Part shown: one piece after another, positions 8,524-19,800 of the stretch
Layout: each line of letters starts with the position of its first letter
Numbering within the stretch: the first letter of the stretch is position 1
NCBI GenBank assembly: GCA_019694555.1
Contig: JAIBBS010000019.1
Location: 1 to 64,000, forward strand
DNA from: Nannocystaceae bacterium
GTDB taxonomy: Bacteria; Myxococcota_A; Polyangia; Nannocystales; Nannocystaceae
Length of the DNA stretch: 64,000 nt
Reading direction: 5' to 3'
Made by a program: the position numbers and the translations under genes
The notes under the pieces: model-generated
Told to the model about the DNA's origin: nothing
The model's database searches: none
The model's input: the letters and a program-made list of their open reading frames with translations, nothing else

Positions 8524-9444
8524 TCACGGCAGCTCGCGGATGGTCGCGTCCATACACCAGTTGCCGAACGGGTTCGGTTGGTAAGTCACCACATCCTGCC
8601 AATCGGGGATGTCGCAGCCGCCGTTGCCTTCCATACGGAAAAAAGCCGAGTCCTCGACCAGCGAGTCGGTGTCGACGGCCATGCCCAACGCGGACGCGAG
8701 CCCGGGCTCGGTCGCGGCAAAGCCGACACAGAACTCCTGCACGTCGATCTGGATCGGCGTCTCGAAGTCGAAGTAGTGCTCGATCGGCGCCGCCTCGACC
8801 GACGTGAGCGAGATCGACTCGATGAGCTGGGTCGGACCGCTGGCATCGCGCTCGTAGATCCGCAGCTCGAACTGCTCGAGATCGGTGTGGGTCTCGGCCA
8901 CGACGTAGTGCATCGAGATGAGCTCGAACGGCGGAGCGATCGGCGCGACGAAGCACTCCTGGCCTTCGATCGGATCGCCCGCGGGCGTGTCGATCATGCC
9001 GTTCCAGTAGCACCACAGCGGCAGATCGCAGGCGCTCTGATCACCGTGTTGCAGGTGATACGTCGCCGGGTCGGAGCCGGTCGAGCTGCTGCCCGCACCG
9101 CTGGCACCGCTGCTGCTGCCGTCGGCCGCCGTGGTGGCGGTGGCGGTGGCACTCGAGCTGCCGCCCTCGGTGGTCGCGGTCGTGGCGCTGTCGGTCGCGC
9201 TCGCGCTGGTGTCGGCCGTGGTCGTGGCCATCGTCGTCGACACGGAGGTCCCGGCGGTCGTGCCCGCAGTCGTGCCGGCGGTCGCGCTGACGGTCGACGA
9301 ATCGGTCGCGCTCGCGGAGCCGCTGGTGCCGCCCTCGGAGCTGCTGCCCGCGGCGACACCGGAGGAGTCGAGTCCGCACGCGAGCGAGAGCGAGAGCGAG
9401 ACCGCGGTCAGGCACCGCGAGGAACCGAGGCGAAGGCTGGGCAC
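8524..9444 (-). CDS. Lipoprotein with Ser/Thr/Ala-rich stalk
   Basis: 306 residues from the GTG at 9444. The signal peptide ends in lipobox LSLAC (Cys23). Residues about 24-120 are a low-complexity Ser/Thr/Gly/Ala stalk (TAGTTAGTT, SSSTG), typical of myxobacterial surface lipoproteins. The C-terminal globular domain (about 125-306) has five Cys and many aromatic residues; I do not recognise it, but it looks like a secreted beta-sandwich. The start is the least certain point: only GTG and CTG codons are available and no ribosome binding site is clear. It sits in a minus-strand run with the oxidase upstream (32-bp gap) and the SLT-like gene downstream. Confidence 0.7.
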   Translation of the reverse strand: MPSLRLGSSRCLTAVSLSLSLACGLDSSGVAAGSSSEGGTSGSASATDSSTVSATAGTTAGTTAGTSVSTTMATTTADTSASATDSATTATTEGGSSSATATATTAADGSSSGASGAGSSSTGSDPATYHLQHGDQSACDLPLWCYWNGMIDTPAGDPIEGQECFVAPIAPPFELISMHYVVAETHTDLEQFELRIYERDASGPTQLIESISLTSVEAAPIEHYFDFETPIQIDVQEFCVGFAATEPGLASALGMAVDTDSLVEDSAFFRMEGNGGCDIPDWQDVVTYQPNPFGNWCMDATIRELP

Positions 9445-9476
9445 CAGGCCATTGCAGCCGTGATCGTGGGGCGCGG

Positions 9477-10883
<1,407 letters not shown>

Positions 10884-10959
10884 GCGCGCACCATGATGCG
10901 GCGCCGCACGGCGGGGGGCTACCTTCGACCCCGTGGGATCGAAGGTCCCCCGAGACCGG

Positions 10960-11289
10960 TCAGAACCCGTCCGGAAGCGCGTTCGGCGAGCGAAGCAGCT
11001 GCCGCACCATGCGCACGACGGACTTGACGACCGGATGGCCCTTGATGAAGACGACCCCGACGACGTGCTTCTCGTCGCCGGAGACCAGCACTGCGTGATC
11101 GCCGACCAGCACGCGGACGGCCGGCTCGTTGGCGATCTGCCGCAGCTTGACCGCTTCCATGACGATCGGCTGCCAGCGTTCCTCGCCAACCCAGCCCGAA
11201 TCACCGTTCGAAGCTTGTTCTGACGACATGTCGAGGACGGCGACGATCCCGTCGTGCCGCAGCACGCGCTCGATCCTGTTGGTACCCAT
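10960..11289 (-). CDS. Conserved-looking 109-residue protein, function unknown
   Basis: Start chosen at the ATG at 11289, downstream of a good promoter; an in-frame start further upstream (11385) would lie across the -35 box. The protein has an alternating strand/helix pattern. It ends in a hydrophobic strand, a turn at SGDEKHVVGVVF and a basic helix (VVKSVVRMVRQLLRS), loosely like Roadblock/profilin-type small regulators, but with no diagnostic motif. No signal peptide, probably cytoplasmic. First gene of a minus-strand run leading to the oxidase (76-bp gap). Confidence 0.6.
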   Translation of the reverse strand: MGTNRIERVLRHDGIVAVLDMSSEQASNGDSGWVGEERWQPIVMEAVKLRQIANEPAVRVLVGDHAVLVSGDEKHVVGVVFIKGHPVVKSVVRMVRQLLRSPNALPDGF

Positions 11290-11352
11290 GATGGTGGACC
11301 TGACTCCCTCACGGCCGGGGGACCCCTCGGGTCCGAACGGCCGTTGCGGCGC

Positions 11353-11381
11353 GTTGTACATAAACGAGGGGGTTGCGTCAA
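11353..11381 (-). promoter_or_regulatory. Sigma-70-type promoter
   Basis: On the minus strand TTGACG (11376-11381) and TACAAC (11353-11358) are separated by exactly 17 bp, close to the consensus. The predicted transcript starts near 11346 and would carry a leader of about 57 nt to the ATG at 11289. The surrounding sequence is locally AT-richer than the genes. Confidence 0.6.
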
Positions 11382-11453
11382 TCACGCAAGGGCAACGCTG
11401 AATTCCCGCGGAACAACGTTCAGATAGGGGCTAACAACGCTCTGTGGATCGTG

Positions 11454-11478
11454 GCCCCCGCCCGGGTGCGGCGGGGGC
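11454..11478. other. Intergenic hairpin
   Basis: GCCCCCGC (11454-11461) and GCGGGGGC (11471-11478) pair perfectly across a 9-nt loop. No T-tract on either strand, so its role as a terminator is doubtful. The rest of 11290-11574 holds only the promoter above. Confidence 0.3.
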
Positions 11479-11574
11479 GCAGCCGCCGCTGCACCCCCGA
11501 AACGCGCGCGGACCCGCGCAAACCAGGCCTCGCGCCGGGCCAACGGCGGGGTCGCTTCGCGGTACAGCTGGCTC

Positions 11575-13167
11575 GTGCGCGACGCGTGGCTTCGACGGGC
11601 TCGGGCGTGCGCCGCGTGGCTGGGCCTCGGGCTCGCGGCGTGCACGTGCGGCGATCCGCCGACCGAGACGCTCGACGACGCGGCGCCCAGCGCCGAGCAA
11701 CCCGAAGTCGTCGAGCCACCCGCGAGCATCGCTGCACCGCCCAGCGGCACGCTCACGATCTATCACGGCAGCGAACTCGACGCGCTCGAGCTGGCCGAGG
11801 TCGATGCGCTCGAGATCGCGTTCGCGGAATCCGATCGCCTCGGTCGCATCGGCGAGTTCGATGCCAGCGATGTCTGCACGTCGGTCGATCTCGCCGCGGT
11901 CGCGCGGCGGGCGAGGTCGCTGCGATCGCTACGACTGTCGGGTTGCCCCGGACTCACGCGGCAGCTCGTCGACCTGCCGCGGCTCGAGCAGCTGACCCTG
12001 GCCGAGCTCGAGCTCGACGGCGAGGCCATCGCCGCGATCGCCTCGCTGGGGGCGCTGCGATCGCTGTCGCTGGTGCGCGTGGGCGCGCCCGAGGAGCTCG
12101 CGCTCGAGCCCCTGGCCAAGCTGCCGCTGCAACAGCTCTCGCTGAGCGAGCTGCCCAAGGACACCGAGCTCGGCCGCATGCTCGATCTGTGGCCGCGCAG
12201 CCTGACCCACGTGACGCTCGCGGGCGCGTGGCTCGACCACGAGGCCATGACGACGCTGTCGAAGGCCGCCGCGGTCGAGGTGCTCGAGATCCGCGACAGT
12301 CGCATCGGCAACTTCTCGCTCAACCAGATCAAGCCGCTGTCGCACCTGCGCGAGGTGCTGTGGGCCGGCGAGAACTTCAACGACAACAGCCCGCTGTACT
12401 TCCGCGACCTGCCGGTGCAGCGCTTCCGCTGCGACTGCCCGCGCTTCGGCGACGCCGGCCTGCACACGCTGCGGCTGTGCCCGCGCATCGAGACGCTCGA
12501 GCTGCCGCGCTCGGCCGTGACCGGCCCCGGGCTCGCGCACCTGGTCAAGCTGCCGGCGCTGGCGCAGCTGATCCTGCTCGAGCGCGACATCGGTGAGGCC
12601 GGGCTCGAGGCCCTGCGCAACGTCCCGAGCCTGCGCCGGCTCGAGCTCGCCGGCGATTTCGCCGACGGCCGTATGCAGGGGCTCGCGGCGCTGACCCAGC
12701 TCGAACGGCTGCGCCTGCACGTGCCCGCGCTCGACGATCGCGCGACCACGAACATCGGCGCGCTCACGCGCCTGCAGGAGCTCGACCTCGCGGGCACGCA
12801 GGTGTCCGACGCGGGCCTGGCCCAGCTCGAGCCGCTCACGGAGCTGCGCACGCTGGTGCTCTCGCGCACGCGCGTGACCAACCGCGGGCTCGCGCACGTC
12901 GCCGCGTTGGGCAAGCTGCAGCACCTGCAGCTCGACCACACCGACGTGGTCGACGCCGGCGTCGAGCACCTCGCGCGGCTGCACGAGCTGCTGAGCCTGC
13001 GGCTCGATCACACGCTGGTGACCGATGCGTCGACCGAGACGCTGCTGCAGCTGGCGAAGCTGCAGCGGCTCGATCTCTCCGGCACGGTGGTCACCGCGGC
13101 CGGTGCCGCGCGGCTCGAGAGCCTGCCTCAGCTGGCCGAGCTGCGCATGGTCCCCGCCGAGCGCTGA
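11575..13167 (+). CDS. Leucine-rich-repeat lipoprotein
   Basis: 530 residues from GTG. The signal peptide ends in lipobox LAAC (Cys23). A short Ala/Pro/Glu linker is followed by about 20 leucine-rich repeats of 22-24 residues (pattern LxxLxxLxLxxTxVxDAGLxxL), clearest from residue 330 to the end, e.g. LQELDLAGTQVSDAGLAQLE. This is the bacterial / F-box-like LRR type, an extended protein-binding solenoid. Expected at the outer membrane or cell surface, binding partner unknown. TACAGC at 11563-11568 lies 6 bp upstream of the GTG and may be a -10 box of a leaderless mRNA. It ends 3 bp from the convergent thiD gene. Confidence 0.85.
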   Translation: MRDAWLRRARACAAWLGLGLAACTCGDPPTETLDDAAPSAEQPEVVEPPASIAAPPSGTLTIYHGSELDALELAEVDALEIAFAESDRLGRIGEFDASDVCTSVDLAAVARRARSLRSLRLSGCPGLTRQLVDLPRLEQLTLAELELDGEAIAAIASLGALRSLSLVRVGAPEELALEPLAKLPLQQLSLSELPKDTELGRMLDLWPRSLTHVTLAGAWLDHEAMTTLSKAAAVEVLEIRDSRIGNFSLNQIKPLSHLREVLWAGENFNDNSPLYFRDLPVQRFRCDCPRFGDAGLHTLRLCPRIETLELPRSAVTGPGLAHLVKLPALAQLILLERDIGEAGLEALRNVPSLRRLELAGDFADGRMQGLAALTQLERLRLHVPALDDRATTNIGALTRLQELDLAGTQVSDAGLAQLEPLTELRTLVLSRTRVTNRGLAHVAALGKLQHLQLDHTDVVDAGVEHLARLHELLSLRLDHTLVTDASTETLLQLAKLQRLDLSGTVVTAAGAARLESLPQLAELRMVPAER

Positions 13168-13170
13168 CGC

Positions 13171-13899
13171 TCACGCGAGGTGCGGACGGCCGTCGGGCCC
13201 CGCGACCACGTGCGTGCGTGCGTCGTCGAGCCAGGCGATCGCGCGCGCACAGGCCTCGCGCAGCGACGTGCCCTGCGCCAGACCACACGCGATCGCCGTC
13301 GCGAGCGCACAGCCGGTGCCGCGCGGGTCTGCGCCGGCACGGCGCGGCCGGCGGAACTCGTGCACGCGCGCGCCCTCGACCAAGCGATCGCACACCTGCG
13401 GCCCGGGCTCGACGTCCTTGAAGAGCCACGCCGCTGCCCCGCGCGCGGCGAGCGAGGCCACGACCAGCTCGGATGCCGGCACGCCCAGCAACGCCACGGT
13501 CTCGTCGCGATTGGGCGTGACCACGGTGACGCGCGGCAGCAGCTGCAGCAGCGCGCCGGCGCTCGAGCCCAACGCGCCGCCATCGCTGGCGCGCAGCACC
13601 GGATCCATCACGCACGGCGCAGCGCTGCGCGCGAGCGCGGCGACCAGCGTCGCGACCAGCGACTGCGGCACCAGGCCCAGCTTGATCGCGCGCGCGTGCT
13701 CGATCCCCTCCAGCTCGCGCGCGAAGGCCTCGGCCGGCCGCGCCTGCGCGCGCGCGGGCCGACCGTCACCCTGCCACGTCGCGGCGGTGCTCACCGCACG
13801 CCGCGGCAGCGCCGGGGCCAGCCGCGCCGCGGTGGCTTCGTCCCGCGTGATGCCGGCGCCGCCGGTGGGATCGTGGCCGCCGATGAGCCACAGCGTCAC
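13171..13899 (-). CDS. thiD: Hydroxymethylpyrimidine (phosphate) kinase
   Basis: 242 residues from a GTG that overlaps the TGA of the preceding gene (GTGA), so it is translationally coupled. Ribokinase-fold motifs of ThiD are present: the N-terminal GGHDPTGGAGI, the TPNRDETVALLG strand-turn, VMDPVLRASDGG and the anion-hole/catalytic GTGCALATAIACGLAQG. The enzyme phosphorylates HMP and HMP-P in thiamine synthesis or salvage. No other thi gene is near, and coupling to a cyclophilin fusion makes no obvious metabolic sense. Slightly short compared with usual 260-270 residues. Confidence 0.88.
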   Translation of the reverse strand: MTLWLIGGHDPTGGAGITRDEATAARLAPALPRRAVSTAATWQGDGRPARAQARPAEAFARELEGIEHARAIKLGLVPQSLVATLVAALARSAAPCVMDPVLRASDGGALGSSAGALLQLLPRVTVVTPNRDETVALLGVPASELVVASLAARGAAAWLFKDVEPGPQVCDRLVEGARVHEFRRPRRAGADPRGTGCALATAIACGLAQGTSLREACARAIAWLDDARTHVVAGPDGRPHLA

Positions 13900-16238
13900 G
13901 GCAGCGCCTCGAGCGGTTCGACCCGCACGATGGGATCGTGCGGCAGCAGACGATCGACGATGTCCATGCCGTCGACGACGCGACCGACCACGGTGAAGCG
14001 CCCGTCGAGGTGGGGCTGACGCGTGTGCGTGACGAAGAACTGCGAGCCGCCGGTGTCCTTGCCCGCGAGCGCGATGCCGACGGTGCCCCGTTCGTAGCGC
14101 AGCTCCGACCACTCGCACGGCATCACCCAGCCGGGCCCGCCGTAGCCGTCGCCGCGCGGGTCGCCGCCTTGGACCACGAAGCCCGGCACGATGCGATGGA
14201 ACCGCAGGCCATCGAAGTAGCCCGCGCGCGCGAGCCCGACCAGCGCGCCCTGGGCGATCGGCGCGGGCGCATCCGCGAACGCGATCACGAACGGACCCAG
14301 CGCCGTGTGCACGCGCAATCCGACCACGGCCTCGCGTTGCGCCACTGCCTCGTGCACCGCGGGCGCGAACGCCTGCGGGAAGCTCGTGGGCACCGCGGCG
14401 GCGAAGCGCTCGCGCAGCGCGTCGTGACCCGCGAGCGCCGACCAGGCCGCGCGACGGATCGCATCGTTGGGATCGCTCGCGAGCGGCAGCACGGTGTGCT
14501 CGAGCCACACGCGCCCCTCGTCGCCGCGCGCATCCAAGCGCGGCGGCGCCGCGAGATCCTCACCCGGCGGCGCCGCTGCGCCCGCGGGCGCCGGCGCGCT
14601 GCGGGCCAGCGCCCCGAGGGCCTCGATCGCCGACAGCCTCGCCTCGAGCGCCGCCACGGGATCCGCGGTCTGCAGCAGCCGCTGCAGCGGTGCCACCGCG
14701 GCGCCGTCGCGACGATCCCGATCGGCCGAGCGCGCCGCGATCGCACCGCTCGCGGCCGCGAGCACGCCGGCATCGGCGCGCAGCAACGCCTCGCGCAGCA
14801 CCGCGGAGACCCGCGGATCCTCGACGTCGGCCAGCGCCGCGATCGCTGCCGCCGCCACCGCCGGTCGCGGATCACCCGCGCGCTCGAGCAGTCCCTGCGC
14901 GCGGGCGCTCGCGTGCTCGGCACGGCTCATCGCCGCGAGCGCATCGACGGCCAGCGTCGCGCCGTACCACTCCGGCAGCGCCTCGGTGCCCTCGGCGCAG
15001 CGCTCGAGCGCGGCGACCGAGCCGGTCGCGATGGCGGCGAGCGTCTCCAACTCGCAGCGCACCACCGCGCGCTCGTGGGCCGCACGCGCGTCCGCGGGCG
15101 CAGCCTCGGCCAGTCCCCGCGCGAGCGCGGCCAGCGGCTCGACCAGCGCCGGCTCGGCGTCGACGGCCTTGCGCAGACCCGACAACGCGACCCACACCAC
15201 CGTGGCGCGCACGCCAGTGATGCGCGCCGGCGAGAGCCGAGCGAGCCGTTCGATCAACGCCGCACGGCCCTTCGCGTGGGCCGCGAGCGCGCGCACGGCC
15301 TCGACCTCGACCAACCACGGCGGCGGTTCGTCGCCGAGGATCTCCTTGGGGATCGTCGCAGGCAGCTCGGCGAACGCCGCGAGGGCGCGCCACGCCAGCC
15401 GTGCGGAATCGTCGTCGTCGACCGCGATCGCGGCGGCCAGGCGGTCGATCCACGCCGCGCGTTCCGGTCCCGCGAAGACCTCGGCCGACGGCGCTGCGCA
15501 GCGCCCCAGGGCGTACAGGCCGGCGCGACGCACCTCGTGATCGGCACCACCGATCGCCGCCGCGAGCCCGTCGAGCGCGGCCGCGTCGAGCGGGTGCCTT
15601 CGCGCGCACAGGATGCCCATGGCCTCGAGCACCGCCGCGCGCCGCGGCACGTCGGCATCGGGCTCGGCGATCTCGACCGCGAAGCGCCGCTGACTCTCAC
15701 GTCCGCCGATGCGTGCGAGCGCGAACGCAGTCGCACGCATGCGCGAGGACGACTCGTCGACGGCGTAGAAGCTCCACAGCCACGTCTCCAGCGCTGCGAA
15801 TGCGGCGTCGGGACTCGCCGCAGCACCGGGCTCGCTCGGCAGCGGCTCGAGCAATCCCGCGGCGGCGAGCAATGCCGGCGAGGGATCGGGCTCGGCCGCG
15901 AGCGATCGCTGCAGCGCCGCGGCTGCGTCGGCACCGCCGATGCGTGCGAGCGTGCGCGCCCACGCCACGCGCGTGGTCGCATCCGCGGCGGTCGACGGCG
16001 GGCTCGCGTCGCGTCGCAGCTCGCGCTCGATCGCCTCCGCCCGCGCGCTCGCAGCGGGCCAGGCCTCGCCGCTCCACGACGGCATCGCCGCGACGCTGCT
16101 CGCCGGCGACGGCGCGGACGCGGGCGTGGTGACGGCGGCCGCGGGCTCGGCCTTGCCCGGCGTGGCACCGCCGCCGCAGGCACACAGCCCCAGCCACGCG
16201 ATCCACGTGCGCGTGCGACGGGCGACGACCGCGTTCAC
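13896..16238 (-). CDS. Lipoprotein: HEAT-like repeats fused to cyclophilin PPIase
   Basis: 780 residues from GTG. The signal peptide ends in lipobox LCAC (Cys21). Residues about 75-620 are Ala-rich helical hairpins of the HEAT/PBS type (e.g. AAIAALADVEDPRVSAVLREAL). Residues about 635-775 are a cyclophilin-type peptidyl-prolyl isomerase: FHRIVPGFVVQGGDP, the GTVGIA strand, GGSQFFVTHTRQPHLDGRFTVVGRVVDGMD. The catalytic-type Arg in FHRIVPG and the Gln of VQGGD are retained. Probably anchored in the envelope, where the HEAT scaffold presents the isomerase to clients. Its stop codon overlaps the thiD start. Confidence 0.88.
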   Translation of the reverse strand: MNAVVARRTRTWIAWLGLCACGGGATPGKAEPAAAVTTPASAPSPASSVAAMPSWSGEAWPAASARAEAIERELRRDASPPSTAADATTRVAWARTLARIGGADAAAALQRSLAAEPDPSPALLAAAGLLEPLPSEPGAAASPDAAFAALETWLWSFYAVDESSSRMRATAFALARIGGRESQRRFAVEIAEPDADVPRRAAVLEAMGILCARRHPLDAAALDGLAAAIGGADHEVRRAGLYALGRCAAPSAEVFAGPERAAWIDRLAAAIAVDDDDSARLAWRALAAFAELPATIPKEILGDEPPPWLVEVEAVRALAAHAKGRAALIERLARLSPARITGVRATVVWVALSGLRKAVDAEPALVEPLAALARGLAEAAPADARAAHERAVVRCELETLAAIATGSVAALERCAEGTEALPEWYGATLAVDALAAMSRAEHASARAQGLLERAGDPRPAVAAAAIAALADVEDPRVSAVLREALLRADAGVLAAASGAIAARSADRDRRDGAAVAPLQRLLQTADPVAALEARLSAIEALGALARSAPAPAGAAAPPGEDLAAPPRLDARGDEGRVWLEHTVLPLASDPNDAIRRAAWSALAGHDALRERFAAAVPTSFPQAFAPAVHEAVAQREAVVGLRVHTALGPFVIAFADAPAPIAQGALVGLARAGYFDGLRFHRIVPGFVVQGGDPRGDGYGGPGWVMPCEWSELRYERGTVGIALAGKDTGGSQFFVTHTRQPHLDGRFTVVGRVVDGMDIVDRLLPHDPIVRVEPLEALP

Positions 16239-16250
16239 CGTGCACCCAGG

Positions 16251-16279
16251 TTAGCCCAGCGCGGCGGATGCGGTACACT
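16251..16279 (+). promoter_or_regulatory. Weak promoter candidate
   Basis: TTAGCC (16251-16256), 17 bp, then TACACT (16274-16279). The -10 ends 9 bp before the ATG at 16289, so a near-leaderless transcript is implied. The -35 match is poor. Confidence 0.35.
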
Positions 16280-16288
16280 TCGGCGCGT

Positions 16289-16525
16289 ATGTCGAAAGCG
16301 CAGAGCGCCTCCGGGTCGGTCTTCACCGGCACCATCCGGCACAACGATCTGGAGGGCGGCTTCTACGAGCTCGTCGGTGACGACGGCGACGTGTGGCGCC
16401 TCGAAGGCAAGTTCAGCGCGACCGTCGGCGCACGCGTGCGCGTGCACGGCAAGCTCGAGTCCGGCGGCTTCGGGATCCACATGAGTGGACCGTCGATCGC
16501 CGTCAGCAAGATCGAGCCGGCCTGA
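16289..16525 (+). CDS. Small OB-like protein (possible DUF5818 type)
   Basis: 78 residues from the ATG at 16289. The chain is a run of short beta strands with Gly turns (FTGTIRHNDLEGGFYELVGDDG, VWRLEGKF, ARVRVHGKLESGGFGIHMSG) that looks like a single OB-type barrel. It resembles small proteins annotated DUF5818, but I recall this only loosely. No signal peptide or Cys. Divergent from the HEAT-cyclophilin gene, with 50 bp between starts. Function unknown. Confidence 0.65.
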   Translation: MSKAQSASGSVFTGTIRHNDLEGGFYELVGDDGDVWRLEGKFSATVGARVRVHGKLESGGFGIHMSGPSIAVSKIEPA

Positions 16526-16584
16526 GCCCGCGCCCTCCGCCACCCGGCGCCGCGTGAACGCGGCTGTCGGGGACCGAAGCGCAG

Positions 16585-16666
16585 TGCGAGGGAAGGGACT
16601 CGAACCCCCACGTCGTAAGACACACGGACCTGAACCGTGCGCGTCTACCAATTTCGCCACCCTCGC
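16585..16666 (-). tRNA. tRNA-Leu (anticodon CAG)
   Basis: Complete class II tRNA on the minus strand. Acceptor stem GCGAGGG/CCCTCGC, D-loop TGGTAGAC, anticodon stem CACGG/CCGTG around TTCAGGT (anticodon CAG), long variable arm, and T-loop TTCGAGT. Discriminator A, CCA not encoded. It decodes CUG, the dominant Leu codon in this GC-rich genome. The first 28 nt differ little from the other tRNA-Leu of the window. Confidence 0.95.
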
Positions 16667-16683
16667 AGGTGCCGGGCCGGGGG

Positions 16684-16712
16684 AAACTAGTTCGCGACGC
16701 CGTCGGCGTCAA
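16684..16712 (-). promoter_or_regulatory. Promoter of tRNA-Leu(CAG)
   Basis: TTGACG (16707-16712) and TAGTTT (16684-16689) on the minus strand are 17 bp apart. Transcription would start about 11 nt upstream of the mature tRNA 5' end. The -35 is near-consensus, the -10 weak. Confidence 0.5.
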
Positions 16713-16815
16713 GTCCTTGTGCGAAGACCCGCACGCGTGCGCGCGGCGCAGGGCCCACAGGACCGCAGCGACGGCCGCGGGCGCGCCCCGCCGTGCGGGC
16801 CCGGGCGCGGCGCGT

Positions 16816-19800
16816 TCAGCCCCCGGACGGCTCTTTCCACGCGTCGTCGTCGAGCGGCTCGACCACCACGCGCGGTGAGCTGCGCAGCTCGATCGGCCGG
16901 CTGCCGGACTGCGCGCCGGGCGAGCTCGCTTGCTGGCTGCCCGGTTGGCTGCCCCCGTCGCTGACGATCGTGGGCACGCCGGCGGTCGCCTCCTGTCGCG
17001 CGGCCACCTGGGCCAGGGTCGCCGCGGTGGGCAAGAGGATCGGCTGCGCGTCACCGGTCGCAGCGTCGTCGAGATCCGCGAACAACGCATCGACCGCGTC
17101 GCCGTCCATCCCGGATCCGTTCGCATCCGTCGCGGCGCCCAGGCGTGTCAGCTTCGCGCGCTCGCTGGCCAGCAGCCGCTCCTGCTCGATGCCGCGGGCC
17201 TGCGCGGCCGCGAGCTGCCCGCGCGTGACCTCGAGCTCCTCGAGCGTGTCGTCGAGCTGCTCGCGCTGCTTCTCGAGCTGTGCGAGCCCGGCCGCCAGCC
17301 GTGCAGCGTTGCGATCGCTGGCGTCGCTCATCTCCCAGATGCGCTGCTCGGCGGCATCGAGCTGCGCGAGCACCTGCTCGTGCTCCTGCGCGCGGATCTC
17401 GATCTCCAGCTGCAGCCGGCGCAGCCGCGCACGATCGCCGCCGCCGTCGTCGGCGCGGGCGACCTCGGCCTCGACGCGCGCCGCTGCATCGCCGCGCGCC
17501 GCGAGCTCGGCCCGCAGCCGCTGCAGCTCGGCCACCGCGTCGGGCGGCCAGTGCCGCACGCGGGCCTCGAGCGCCTCGTCGTCCTCGCCGCCACCGCGCA
17601 GGCTCTCGCTGAGCCGCTCGTTGGTCTCGGCCGCGCTCTCGAGCTCGCGACGCAGCAGGTACAGCTCGGCGCCGCTGGACTCCTGTGCACTGGCGACGTC
17701 GGCCAGCTCCTGCTCGCGCTCGCGCAGGTGCCGGCGCAGCAGCTCGCGCTCGGCCGCGATCTGCTCGAGCTGCGACTGCAGCTCGTGCGCGCGGGCATCG
17801 GCCTCGTTGCGTTCGAGCCGCAGGGTCTCGACCTGCTGCTGCAGGTTGCTGACGCCCGCGGCCAGCTGCTCGAGCTCGAGCATGCGCACGTCGAGCTCGC
17901 TCTGCAGGCCGCCACCGAGACCGCGGTGGTGCTCGAGCTCGCTGCGCAGGCGCTCCAGCTCGACCCCGGCCTCGACCAGCTGTTGCTCGCGGCGCTTGAC
18001 CGCGTGCTGCAGCTCGCGCTCGCGCCCGCGGGCCTGCTCGAGCGCACCGCCGGCCTCGACCAGCTCGCGCGAGCGCGCGTCGAGCTCGACCCGCAGCTGC
18101 TGCAGATCGTTCGAGCGCGAGGCCATGGCGTCGAGTTCGCGACGCAGCCGCACGAGTTCGTCGTCGCGGGTGCGCACGGTCGCGAGCGCCTCGGCGCGGT
18201 CGAGCTCGAGCCGCCGGAGCTCGCCGGCCACGCGCTCGAGCTCGTCGGTGCGCGACAGCTCGGCCTGCCGCGCGCGCTCGAGCTGCTCGCGCACGCGCTC
18301 GAGCTCGGCGCCGAGCTTGACGACCTCGATGCGCTCGCGCTGGGCCTCGTCGCGCGCGCCCCACAGACGTTCCTCGAGCTTCTCCAGCGCGGCGGTCCGC
18401 CGCGCCAGCTCCTCGCGCAGGCGGTCGCGATCGATCGCGAGCTCGGCCTGCACGCGACCTTGCTCGAGCGAGTGCGCCGCACTGGCGGTGAGCTCGTCCG
18501 CGCGGCTGCGGGCCTGCGTCAGCGCCCGCTCCTGCTGCTCGACGCGCTCGCGCAGCATCGCGCCCTCGGCGGCCAGCCGCGCGGCCTCGGCCACGCGGTC
18601 GGCGAGATGCTCGTCGGCGGACTCGGCCCGACGTCGCACGTGCTCGAGGTCGACCTCGAGCCGCGTGGTCAGCTGCCGTGCGGCCTCGCGCTCGACCACC
18701 GCGACCTCGAGCTGCCGCGCGAGCAGGGCCCGCTCCTCTTGCAGCGCGTCCACGCGCGCGCGCAGCTCCGCCAGCGCCCGCCCGCGCTCCTCCAGCTCGC
18801 GCGCGCGGGCCTCGGCGCGCTCACCGTTGCGCACCGAGGACTGCTCGAGCTCCTGCATCATGCGCGTGAGCACGGCGACGTCGTTGTCGCGCGTGCGCAG
18901 CTGCTCTTGCGCATGGTCCAGCGCGGCGCGCAGCTCGGCGATGCGGCTGTCGGCGCGCGCGCGAGCCTCGGCCAGCTCGGAGGCGGAGGTCTCGGTCCAC
19001 GCGCGCGCCTCGTCGAGATTGCGCTGCAGCGCGCCTTCGTGTGCGCGCGCCTCCTCGAGCGCAGCGGCGCGCTCACGCTCCTTGCGGTCGAGCTCTTCGA
19101 GCCGCGCCTCGAGCTCCGCGACCCGCAGCGACAGCTCGCGCGCGCGGGCCTCGAGCTCGTGCGCGCGCTGCTCGAGCCGCGACCGTTCCGCCGCGTGCTC
19201 GGCGATGAGGGCCTGGCGCTCGGCCTCGCGCTGCTCCAGCGCGGCCGCGTGATCGCGCTCGCGTTGTTGCTGCAGCGCCTCGTGGTCGTGCCGCTGCCGC
19301 GTCAGCGCCTCGGCGTGCTCCTGCTGTCGACGCGTCAGCGCCTCGGTGTGCTCGTGCTCGCGCTGCTGCTGCACCGCGACGTGCTCGCGCTCGCGCTGCT
19401 GCGCCTGCGCTTCGTGCTGCGCCTGCTGCCGCGCCAGCGCCTCGGCGTGCTCCCGCTCGCGCGCCTCGTGCTGCGCCTGCTGCCGCGCCAGCGCCTCGGC
19501 GTGCTCCCGCTCGCGCGCCTCGTGCTGCGCCTGCTGCCGCGCCAACGCCTCGGCGTGCTGCTGCGCCTGCGCCTCGTGCTGCGCCTGCTGCCGCGCCAAC
19601 GCCTGGGCGTGCTCGCGCTCTTGCTGCTGCACCTCGGCCAACGCCGCGCGGACCTGCGCCAGCTCACCGGCGCGCGCGCGCAGCTGCTCGGTGGTCTCGG
19701 TGCGCAGCTGCTCGACCACCTGTTGCCGCGCGAGCTCGGCCCGGTGCGCGCGTTCGTCGTGCTCCTGACGCACGCGCAGCTGCTCGGCCTCCCACGCTCG

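Noticed and set aside
19385-19640. CRISPR-like array
   Set aside because: The repeats are in frame, adjacent without spacers, and encode a coiled coil.
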